DNA of 64,000 bases, from contig BDSI01000084.1 of assembly GCA_003117195.1 (NCBI GenBank), positions 374,501 to 438,500 on the forward strand. The letters are read 5' to 3'. A program made the position numbers and the translations under genes. Shown here one piece after another: positions 47,580 through 58,496 of this stretch. Every line of letters begins with the position of its first letter. Position 1 is the first letter of the stretch. The DNA comes from Eudorina sp. 2006-703-Eu-15. Lineage: Eukaryota > Chlorophyta > Chlorophyceae > Chlamydomonadales > Volvocaceae. Below the pieces are notes generated by a model, which had not been told where the DNA came from, made no database searches, and saw nothing but the letters and a program-made list of their open reading frames with translations.

Positions 47580-50500
47580 TTAGGCGCCCCACATTGCCTG
47601 CTGCGGTGAGACCTTGTGCTGCCGCAGCGCCTCCCACCACTTCGCGACCCTGCCCGTCGCAGCCCACCAGTCCGACCCGTAGTCGCGGAATAGTTGGTCC
47701 CCCGGCTCGATGGCCCGCACCGCCACCACCACCAGAAGGACAACGCCGCGGACGGTGAGGGGAAGGATCTGTCGCGAGGAAGGATGGGAAGGAACGGTGG
47801 CGGCAGCAGCGGTGGCGGTGGCGGCGAGGCGGCGGCACCGGCGGGGTAGGTCAACATCGGTCAGCCGTTCGACTACAAAGCCGGACCTCCCAAGGCACAA
47901 AAAGCACGTCTGCCTTGTACGTAAGCTATGCCAAGTTCCTGTTCGAATCCTATCACTGAACGTATTCACCCAGGCTGATAACTTTTAGGCAGTTTCCCCA
48001 AGGTTTTAAGTTATCAACAACTTCGCCTGCACATGCACATGATCAGCCATGTCGCCCCCTTGAGGATCCCCAATCATTACAATGAGAGTGACAACGCCAC
48101 CCAGGGCGGTGAAGGCACACAGTGATGATGAGTTCGGTTCCCGGTAATGAGGTCCCGGCCAAGGACGTGATTGCTCCCTACGGGGGTGGGCTCGGTCCCC
48201 TACACCGCAGGATACAGCCCACGGACACAGTTGCCACCAACATGCTCACCATGCAGTTGATTTCATTGGCTTCTTCGGGAGCCTCGGATGGGTGATGGTC
48301 CTCTTCCCAAGCAAACGTTTTGACCCGTGGGTCGTTGATCAGGGCCGCCTCGTTGCCGTACCCCAGCATGCACAGAATTGCCGCTGGTGGTGGTGCTTCG
48401 CCGCCTGTGAACCAGAAAATGTGGTCGATGGGGATGGATGGGTTGTGGAACAGCCGCCCGACAAGACGCACCCACTGCTATTAGCTCGAGAAGATAGAAC
48501 GGCCTACCCTACGTACTCGCTTTGGGTTCAGTAGCAATCTTCACACGATTATAGTTCCTCATGATTAAAATGTTTCAGACGCAACAAGCAACTACGCGAG
48601 TGCCGCTGTTGTTGCGATGGGAAACGGTGTAGGCAGGCAGGCCGACAGAACTGCTGGACGATAGACATGCCGCATGGCTGGTGTCCTCCCCAGGGGTGCG
48701 TGTCGAGTATGGCGGAATCAGGTTGGGGTCAAGGTTTAGGATTAGAGTTTAGGGTTAGGGTTTAGGGTTACTCAGCCAATTCTCAAAAGGAAGCCAATAC
48801 TCAAAAGCAGAGCAGCTAACAAAGACCGCTGTGGCTCAATACCGTTAATACCCCTCACGATACTTGCCTGTGCGGTGCTTAAGCAAGCGTCATGACTGCA
48901 CATGCGATGTGCTAGGGACATGCTGCTTCTGTTGCCGCTGGGAAGCCCAGTCTATCCATCCCACTAAGGCTTACCTGCACCCTGCTGACCGCCGCCGGCG
49001 GCGCCAGCTCCGGGCCAGATGTACGGCAATGTGAAGGCATTGGTAAGGAACTCCCAGGCCTCGAAATCGTCAGACCCGGCCCGCCGTCGCAGCTCCTCCC
49101 TGACCCGTGGGTCAGTGGCGGTGTGCCAGAGCAGCTCCACGCGTCTGTCCGCCGGCAGCACGTAGCCGCCCACCACTCCCAGCACGTCATTCTTCTCGAA
49201 GTGCTTAGTTGCCTGCAGTCCGTAGCCGCCCCGTCTGGCATCGATGCAGCGCTTAACACCTTCCCACGGTGGCAGGGTTTCCGGGAATCCCGCATTAGGG
49301 CCTCTGTCACCAAAGAAGCCCAGTTTCTTGGCAACTCGGATGCAGATGGTATTGCGGGAGAGTCCGAGCTGGTCATAGACCTCCACCGCCGCCACCTGCG
49401 CCCTTCCGGCCTCCGATTCAGGGTCAGCCGGCGGCACCCGTGGCTCGATGCCCACCACCGCCATGTCATCCGTAGGGTCCACCCACTTCAGGTCTCTCAG
49501 ATCAGACGGCTTCTTCAGCCTCTCCACAGCCTCCCGCAGCTCCGGATGGAACGTGAGGCCACAGATCCGCACCTCCCCGGAATCGGACTGTAGGGGCGGC
49601 AGCCCCACCTCCGGCGGCACAAAGCCGTGCAGGTGCTTGATGTACGACGCAGGAATCACCACCTTCTGCCGGGCGGTCTGCGGGTCTGCATCCGTGCTGC
49701 CCACCACTTGGGGGCCCGCCGGTTGGGCGTCGTGCCCACGGGTCGGGGTCTCGGCTGCCTCACGCTGCTCCCTCATGTTCACTGCCGGCACCTCCAATGT
49801 AGCGGCCGGAGGCATGCCAGGGCCATCACTGCGGCCCTGCTCGTCAGTGCCCGTGTGCGGGGGGTGTTGCTCGCGGCCCTCATCGCCGGTTCTCAACACT
49901 GCATCCAACGGAACCTCCACCTTGACCACGTCGGTGGTGGCGACAAGCTGAGGGACCGATTGTAGGGTATGCTGGCAGGTGGGGCTTTGTGCAAGGGGTG
50001 CTGCAGGCAAAACACCCTGCTCGCCTGTGACCCGCTGTTGCCCTCCGGCGGCCCCCTGGCTCTGGACTGCGATGGCCCCCTGTTGCTGTCCTCCGGTGGC
50101 CCCCTGCAGTTGCTCTCTGGCGGCCCCCTGTTGCTGTCCTCCGGCGGCCCCATGCTGCTGCCCTCTTGCGGCGCCCTGCTGCTGCACGCCGGCGGCCCCA
50201 TGCAGTTGTTCTCTGGCGGCCCCCTGCTTCTGCACTCCGGCGGCCCTTGCTACCTGCTCATCCTCGCTTCCCTCGAGATCCCTTTCTGTTTCACCACCTT
50301 GCATCATCTCAGTCGGCGGCGGGCGCCGCCATGCCCGAGACTGATAATCGACACCAGCGGGATCAGTGGCTGGGCTGCTGCTCACCCTGGCTGTGCGGTC
50401 AGCAGCCGGGACATTTCCACGAGCCGCAGGGACTGCGCTGCCAGCTGTCTGAACCTGACTTGGGCGTCGGCTGCTGGCGTCGGCTGCTGGCCCTGGTCCG

Positions 50501-51968
50501 CGGGACCGTCGTGTGTTGATAGCCGCAGGACCGCCATGTTCTGCACGACCAGGGACAGGCGCTGCCACGTCATCAACCCCCTCTCCACTGCCACCGGGCG
50601 TGCTGCTGCCGTCAAGCCTTGCGGTGGTGTCCTCATCCCCATTGCCTTCCAGCAGACCCTCGTCCTGCTCGCTGTTATCTCTGCCCCCCAGGTCCTCGTC
50701 CTCGACCTCCTCGCTGTCATCGATGTCATCGGTGTTCCCCCGCGCCCGCTTCTTCATCCGCTGTCGGCCACACCGCTGTCGGCCGCGCCGCTGTCGGCCG
50801 CACCTCTGTCCGCCACCGCCAGCGGGGCCCGCACCCTGAGGTGCCGCCCCCCGATCCACCGACGCATAGATGATGGTTGCGCCTCGATTATCGGCCGATG
50901 ACGCCTGGCCCCGTCTCAGGCAAAGGACGTCCGCGGATGTGACCTGGAGGTTCTCAAGCCACTCGTTCAGGCCATAGATCCGCCAGTTACGGTCGCGGAA
51001 GCGCAGCTGGACGCCCGACACTTGCTGGCCGGTGCCGTCAACCTTGAAGTCCAGGGCCATCGACCCGCAGACAGCATCCGCGTTTATCCCCAATAATTTA
51101 GCCATCCTGGCGCTGGGAACGTACAGCTCGTTCCTCGCTCTCTTTGCTTTGAGCGGCAGCTGGAACCCGCTGTCGCTGTCGCCTGCCGTAGCCATCACCC
51201 CGGCCGGGTTGAGGGTGGTGGCGCCGCTCGCTGGTGGCATGGCGCGCTGCAGGCGCGGCAGAACATCATTGGCGGATTGAAGGCCAGCCCCGCCGCCAGC
51301 GCCGCCGGGTGTAGGTGCAGCTCCCGCGGCACCCGCCGCGGCCGGAGCTCCGGCCTCAGGCTGCAGAGCTGCACGGTCAGTGGTGGAGCAACCAGCGTCA
51401 GTCTTCCGCCGCTGGCGCTTCTCGGGTCGCTGGGGTGTGCCCGCCCGCTGATGCTCCTCCGGCGGCGGCGGAGTCCCAGCAGCCTTGCGCGGCTGCGGAC
51501 GCTGCAGCCCCCGACGCCGACCCGGGGGCCCCGAGGCTGAAGCTGCAGCAGGCTTTGCCTGTGATGTCGCAGCAGGTCCGATGGGCTGAGGTGGAGCGGC
51601 CTCACCGGCGACCCGCCGCCGGACTGGAACTACCTCTGCCTGTGCGCCCAAGCGTGGCAGCGGTGCTTGTTCCAGCTGGGGCTTCTGATGATGGTGATCG
51701 TACTGCTGCGGCCGCTGCGGCGGCGGCGGCGGCGGCGGCGGCGACCGCTGCGGCGGCGGCGGCGACAGTGACCGCTGTTGCTGGTGAAGAGACGGCGGCA
51801 GCGGCGTCCGTTGCTGCTGCTGCTGCTGCTGCTGCCGCTGCGGTGACGGCGGCGTCCGTAGCTGCTGCTGCTGCTGCTGCCGCTGCGGCGACGGCGGCGG
51901 CCGCTGCTGCTGCGTTGGCGGCCGTTGCTGCTGCTGCTGCTGCCGCTGCGGTGACGGTGGCGTCCGTA

Positions 51969-52007
<39 letters not shown>

Positions 52008-52536
52008 GCTGCGGCGACGGCGGCGGCCGCTGCTGCTGCGTCGGCGGCCGTTGCTGCTGCTGCTGCTGTTGCCGCGGCGGCGACGACGATGGTCGCTTCT
52101 GGTGCGTTGGCGACCGTGGCCGCTTCCGCTGCTGGACAGACGAACTTGTTTGATTGGGTTGCACCCAGCCTGCCAGAGACAACGAATCCTGTGTTTGCTC
52201 GTCGCTGCCATTCTCCCCGGCGCGGCTCAGCGGGGTCGATCCATCGGTGCCCCTCGGAGCAAGCAACGGTTCGCCTGGGCGCTGCATCTCCTCGCAGCCG
52301 TATACGGTAGTATCTTGGTGAGGCAGGCGAGGCTCCAGGAGGTTCAGACCTCCACTGGCGGAGGACAAGCCGCTGAGTCGGGCAGACCCTGAGAGCCTCT
52401 GCCGCGTCGTCCCCTCTGGACGCCCTGGCGGTCTAAGGAGGTCCCACAGCAGCTGACTAAAGTTGATGCGCCTCAGACGGATGGTGGCGTACCAGGTTCG
52501 GCGGCGCGCACGAAGGCATCCCGGGAAGTCGAACAA
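47580..52536 (-). CDS. B3-like / SET-domain protein A
   Basis: Three exons, 52536-48975, 48404-48250 and 47768-47580, join in phases 1 and 0 and give about 1,301 residues. Residues about 155-250 are Gln/Pro-rich. Residues about 464-560 resemble a plant B3 DNA-binding domain (NELYVPSARMAKLLG ... NWRIYGLNEWLENLQVTSAD). Basic and acidic runs follow, then about eight Gln-rich octapeptide repeats (762-838). A motif YIKHLHGFVPPEV...GEVRICGLTFHP lies at about 955-995. The SET domain (about 1085-1290) has GYGLQATKHFEKNDVLGVVG, GNEAALINDPR in place of NHSC, and PGDQLFRDYGSDWW with the tyrosine kept. SET proteins methylate lysines, usually on histones, with S-adenosylmethionine; the B3-like part suggests DNA targeting. 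That role is inferred. The stretch before residue 150 shows no domain, so the start could lie in an exon further upstream. Confidence 0.85.
48734..48771. repeat. Interstitial telomere-like repeats
   Basis: Degenerate TTTAGGG, TTAGGG and TTTAGGA units, about five in a row, within intron 1 of SET gene A. TTTAGGG is the plant/Volvox-type telomere unit. Confidence 0.75.
50020..50250 (-). repeat. 24-bp coding repeat in SET gene A
   Basis: About eight units coding GAA-x-x-QQQ-type octapeptides (for example GAAGGQQQ, GAARGQQH), giving a Gln/Ala-rich linker between the B3-like and SET parts. Confidence 0.85.
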
Positions 52537-54104
52537 GAGGCTAGGAGGAACAATGCACCTGCAAAAAGTGCGTCATGAAACGGTTGGGCAGGGTTTAAGT
52601 TTCACGCACGCCGTTCCCAGATGTTCAGAGACCAGCGATCACGGTCGTGTAGTTACTCGAGTACTCAAGATAACACTAAAGCGTCTACGCTGGGCGTAGA
52701 ATGCCGCATGAAAATGCAAGTTCTACGTGCGTCTCGAATAACTACTAGCACGTTTTGCAATATCTTGCACCTCGTGACCCGTTGCAAGGTACCTGATTAT
52801 TCAATCATTCCGCTGAACCCGGGCCCGTGGCAAGTGAGATGTGCCAGACCTCAAACCGACATAGACCATTACAGGATATCAAGATTATAAGATAAGTCTT
52901 TGTGTGAATGTTGCAATATGATAAAAGGAGGTAGGTCGAGCGTGGTACGACAGAATAGTCGCGATAGCACAGCAGACAGCACGTAGCAACGGATTCTTGC
53001 TTGCACTGCAGAAACAGTCAAGATTGCTGCGTTATAAAAAGTCAAGATTGCTGCGTTATAAAATGTACAGAATTTTGGCTGTAATTACCACACGATTTGC
53101 CCAAACCATTGGATCTTATTCGCCTTGCACTGCCTAACGCACGCGCGTGGATCAAATGTTCGCGACGGTTTAAACTGGTAGCTGCAGCATCCTAACAATG
53201 AGCTAGAAGCCAGCGGTTATTGAGCCTGTGTCCCATGGGCCATAAAATGACACGGAATGATACAAAGCATACCGGTAAACTATGTCCAAACAAAACACCT
53301 GCAGTTCGAACTCAATTCTTGGAGAAGACCTCAAAAGGAGCTATTACAGCGTGTTGAACGCTCTTCCATGTGCAGTTTGCTTTGCAAAACGGCCCGGCCT
53401 CCATCTTAACAATGCCGGTGTCTCGACAGAATACTGTTGGAAATTGCTGCCGATGACACTAATCTAAATGCAAAAGTGACGGTACACGGCACCCTTTGCT
53501 CTGATTTCGAAATGTGCGCTCCTGCACCTCGTCAGGCGAAGGGGAATTAAGGGAGGGGCCAGATTTAGATGTATTGTGATGAACAAAGGCGAACTGAGTC
53601 AAACTACATAGCCTGAAGTTTTTTCATATGTGGCTGGACCCGGTCCTACCCGGTGGACTGACCGCCACGCGAACCCTGTCATTCGGCCACCGGCGCTTCC
53701 ATCGTGACATAACCTTCGGTCACTGAACGCGTTTATATCCACAAGCCTGCCACACACTGTCATTTACTTTCCTACGTCAGCAGAGCTTATCAATCATCAG
53801 AGCGCCGAGCGTTGGTTGACAGCCCGCCGAAGTCGTCAGTCCTGCGCGACAGGGGAGAACCTTCCCCTAAGGCGACGCCATGTCTCAAGTTGGCGGCAGC
53901 GATGGCAATAATGGGCCGGGTAGGTGCACGGGGTAACGCGGCGCACCGGCTGATAGGGCGACCCATGGGACGCCGTGATCAGCGCGCGACGGTCGCACTC
54001 GCGGCACGACGCGACACGGAATGTCGAAATCTGTCGCGTCTGCGTCGACACCGCCGCCTTTATCCATTGCGTAACCTCTCAATCCTCATCTCTCTCTTTC
54101 TCTG
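52537..54104. promoter_or_regulatory. Divergent spacer between the two B3-like/SET genes
   Basis: About 1.57 kb of AT-richer sequence between two diverging start codons, so it must carry both promoters and 5' UTRs. A direct duplication of GTCAAGATTGCTGCGTTATA lies at 53016-53060, each copy ending in a TATAAAA-like string. A near-palindrome GACCCATGGGAC lies at 53960. One open frame (53812-54105, plus) has no recognisable product. Transcription starts cannot be placed. Confidence 0.45.
53016..53060. repeat. 22-bp direct duplication ending in TATAAAA
   Basis: Two tandem copies of GTCAAGATTGCTGCGTTATA plus AA, in the spacer between the SET genes. Confidence 0.9.
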
Positions 54105-57100
54105 ATGTATCTCGCTGCCGGCCGTCTCATCTCCAAACCAACCGACACCGCAGCTGACGGGCTCGGTCTCGAGCCAGCCATCCGCGTGGCCGAGCGTGAT
54201 TGCAACGCGCCTGTAGACGGTGCAGTCGAGGGCCACATCAGCGGCGCCCCTGGAGGCGGCGGCCCTGGCGCCGGCACCGGCGCCGAGTCGGAGCAGTTTC
54301 CGGGACGCGCGGGGCCCCCCTGCGGGGCGCACCCACGGGGCCCCCCCGCGGACCGTCCAGGCGACCCACGGGTCGGCGTTAGCCGGCCCGCGTACCTGGC
54401 GGCGCCTTCTGCGGCAGCCACGCGTCAGCAAGTATTCCTGCAGTCGGACATGCTACAGCCCGTCCACACCGCTGCACGGCCCGGGGCAGCCTCGCCACTA
54501 CTGACTGCAACTCCCGGGGCAGCCGTGCAACCAATACTAATGGCCACACCCGCTGCATCCGCACCGCTGCCGGCCGCCACCAGCGGCGGCGAGCAGCAGC
54601 AAGCAGTGAGCTCACAGCTGGCATCGCAGCCGCTGCAGCCGCCGCAGCAGCAGCACCAGCAGCAGCGGCGCACTGGCGGTGGGGCTCCCGGGCGGCTCCA
54701 CACCTGCTGGATTGGCGGCAGTCCTGGCGGCGGAGAACCGCGCTACGGGGACGGGCCTGGCATGCGGCGCCACACCTGCTGCATCGACGAGCAGCGGCTG
54801 GGGGGCGGCGGCCGCGGCGTTGGCGGCCGACTCACAACGGCACCCGGCACCCAGCTCCTACCTCAAGGTGTTGAGGAGGACCCGCAGTGGGTGCCCCTGA
54901 AAGAGAACTGTTGGTTATTTGCTGGCACGATGTTGCTGCACAAAGATACCTTTCAGCGGCTGTTCGACCCCCAGATCCAATTGGAGGCTATGTGCCAGGA
55001 CGTGCCGATCGTCATGGTGGATGAGGAGCGTTACCGAGAAGGCGGTGCAGCAGCAGCGGCAGCACACGGCACCAAGGCGCGACTGCGGAAGCTAGGCAGT
55101 GCAACGCCTTGCATCAAGGACTTGCGGGCCTGGAGGAAAAAACACGGAGTTGGCAAGCACCAAAGGCTGTGCCTGTGCCGGGGCGGCACCAACCAGGCAG
55201 GGCAGCAAGTCATTCGGATAAAACAGTGGCAGCCAGTGGCGGCGGCAGCCGTCAACGCATCGGCTGCAGCGGCGGCAGCAGCGAAGCCGCTGGAGGAGAT
55301 CGACGCTGACGCAGCAGCAGCAGCTCCAGCAGCAACGGCAGCAGCAGCACCAGCAGCAACGGCAGCGATGCGTGCCGCGGCCGTCGCTGCTGCCACACCA
55401 TCCACGTCGTCACCGGCAGAGGGTCTTGCAGCCGGGGAGGATGTCAACACCCGCGGGCCTGGCAGCCGCTCCTTGCCAATGATGGGCGAGGAGCGGCCGC
55501 TGAAGCGCCGCCGGATGAGCGGGCTAACTCCGGGACTCCGCACCGGCGGCACTACCTGCGCTGAGACTCCTCCTCCGCAGGGGCCCCATATGGGAGCGCC
55601 GCCGTCACCGATGGCTCTCCAAATCGGCGACGGCGCCGCCAGCGACCGCCCTGCAGGTTCCAACCCGCCGCCATTCAGTGGCCAAGCAGCCGGCCTGGCC
55701 GCCGCCAGCAGCGAGCCGTACGTGGCGGCGTGGCTGGTGACAACGAGGCTGCTCCGGGAGGGGGATTTGCTGGTGGGCTGCAGGGAGCTGGTGATGCTGT
55801 TCGACGCGGACGCGCTAGCCTGGGTGCAGCAGCAGGAGCCGCTGCCGCTGCAGATCGTGGACGCGCAGACGCAGCTGCCGGTGCGGCGGTGCGGATCGGG
55901 CGGCGCACTGCCGCCGCCGGGAGATGGAAGATCCGCAGGGGCCGACGATGGCCCCGCGCTGCAGTGGCGCGCGGGTGCATATCGGATCGGGTCCATGGGC
56001 TCATGGCTTAGAAGCCGGGGCGCTCGGGTGCTTGACACGGTTCTCATGTGGCGGGCTGGCGGCGGCGGTTGTGGTGGTGATGGTGGAGGTGGGGGTGGAG
56101 GTGCGGGGGAGAGCAGCGGGGGGGGCCCTCAAGGGCAGAGTGTCGACATCCCAGCTTTCGAGATCGGTCTGCAGCCCGACCGACGCGGGTCGCACCCGGG
56201 AAGGGCGGGGAAGTCGCTACCGCAGCACAATTACCAGCAACAGCTGCATCAGGTGCAACAGCAGCTACAGCAGCAGGCGCAACAGCAGCTACAGCAGCAG
56301 GCGCAACAGCAGCAGGCACAGCAAAGTCAGCAGCATCAGCCGCGTTCTGGCGGCCCTGCCGTCGGCGCAGGTGAGGATGGTGCTGCTGGCGGCAGCGGCT
56401 GGGATTTGGGCGGCATCGCCGCTGGCCATGCTGCTGCCGTACCAGCGGTCACCAACTTGTTGGACGAGCATGATAGTAAGCAGGGCCCCCTGGACGAGTG
56501 GCATTATGACCGTAGCGGGCTTAGTCCTTGGCGGCATCTCCCCTCAGCGAGCTTTACCCGTGGCTAGCTCCGGCTTCCTTCCCAGGAAGGGGGTGCGCAG
56601 TGGTGGCTCCCTGTGGTAGCATAGGTGGGTGCGGGGCGTGCTTCGGTGCACTTGCTTCTCCGGTAGATGGCGCGGACACGTTTTGCAGGTAGGGTGTGTG
56701 GTTTGCAATGACGGGGACTGCGGCTGTCGCTGATCAGCAATGACCCGCGGGCGGGGTTCCCTGTAGCGAGTAACTTATCAAGCCACCCCAGATAGGTGCC
56801 AGCAGGCCGTCCCAACGTGCGCTGCGGTATTGTGAGGTATTGCGGTTAGTTTTCCCGTAGCATGATGATGACTCGTCTATCAAGCAGGAGCCTCGGATAC
56901 CGTTGTAGCTTGTTCCTCGCTCGCAGCACTGATGAGTCAGCAGCCATAGGTGTGAGGAGCTTGGGCCTAGCGATGGTGCGCCCATGCCAGATCGGCTTTT
57001 ACTGCTGGTTGATGCACGCAGGCAATAATCCAGTCGACCGCCCAGCAGTCAACAACGACCTGTTCGAGGTGACACCGGCGTTGCGACGCCAGGTCTTCTC

Positions 57101-58460
57101 GGGACTGGGCAACCAGCCGGCGCACCTCCAGCTCATCTCGGAGGCCTGTAAGACGACGACCTGGACGGTGAGCGGTCGCGACGTCGGAAGGGGCTTGGGT
57201 TGCAGCAGGCGATGCGGGGTCGCCGGCCGTGTGTGCGTGGGGGCTGCGGCGCGAGGTTGAGTTTCGTTGGCGAATGAGGCTGATGAGTTTGGCGGCTGAG
57301 GCGGAGGATGATGAGTTTGGCTGAGGTTCGTTGGGCCACTCGAAGGGATGCGAATCGCCCGCATGGTACTGCTGTCCCACTCAACCCCCAACGGGAGCTG
57401 AGCTAGAAGGACACCGGGACTATGCTTTCGGGGGGTCCTTCTGCTTTGGGAGTTTGCGCGCTCCGTGCGTGGCTACGTAGACGGTGCACGCGTCCGGATG
57501 CATGCCGTGATGCATGCCGTGTACGCAGGCGAGCGAGACGATCAGATAGATGCCGCCCCGAAACCCCCTCGAAGTATATATTGCCGTACGTACCAAATAC
57601 AGACCCCCTGGAGCTCCGTGTCCGTGTCCTCACGGCTAGGATGCACAACCATGATCGTAGGATGGAGGCGGTTTATCATTTGGTTGGGTCATCCATACAT
57701 TCAGTCGGTTAGTTGTATGTGTGTCTGTGAGTGTTTGTGTGTCGTGTGCTGGCTGCAACTGACATCATACCTAGAGGACATGATATATACCCCGCTGGCG
57801 GCAATCCACACATCCCGCGGACACAGGTGGCGGCCGCGTACTCGCCTGAGGACGGCGCGCTGCTGCACCTCACCGGCATGGCGCCGGTGCTGCAGGAGCT
57901 CGGGGTGCTGCAGCCAGACTACGTGGTCGCCTTCCGGAGATGCAACGACCAAGGCCCGGACGCCTTCTTCGTCCGAGCGTCGCGCCGCAGGCAGCGCGGC
58001 GGCACGGGGCCGGCGGTCGATGATGGGGCAGCAGCTGCGGCGCCAGCGGCGGCGGCGGCGGAGATGGTGGCGGAGGAGGTGGGCCTGGTGGCGGCGGCGG
58101 CGGCGGCTGCGCCACAGGCGGCAGCTGCAGTGACAGCGGCTGCTTTGACGGAGGCGGCTGCAGCCACAGCAGTGGGCGAGACAGCGGAGATAGAGGAAGC
58201 GAACCACGAAATGGCAGAGCCGGAGTCGCCGCGATTGCCGCCGCCATCCCCACCACCACAGCAGCGACGGGTGCCGCCGCCACCGCCACAACAGCGACGG
58301 GTGCCGCCGCCACAGCCACGGAAGCAACAGGTGCCGCCGCCACCTCCACAGCGGCAAGGGCCGCCGCCGCCACCGCCACGTAAGCAACAGGTGCCGCCGC
58401 CACCGCCACAGCAGCAAGGGGCTCCACCAGTCGGTGGGCCTTCCAGGATCGGTCGTGGCT

Positions 58461-58496
<36 letters not shown>

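Noticed and set aside
51315..52310. 331-codon Ala-rich plus-strand frame
   Set aside because: It is the antisense shadow of the Gln-rich region of SET gene A (CAG/CTG read as GCT/GCA).
54105..56567. 820-codon frame as a separate gene ending at 56567
   Set aside because: A donor at 56371 joins in phase to the exon at 57022, which completes a third B3-like module. The last 65 codons before the stop look non-conserved.
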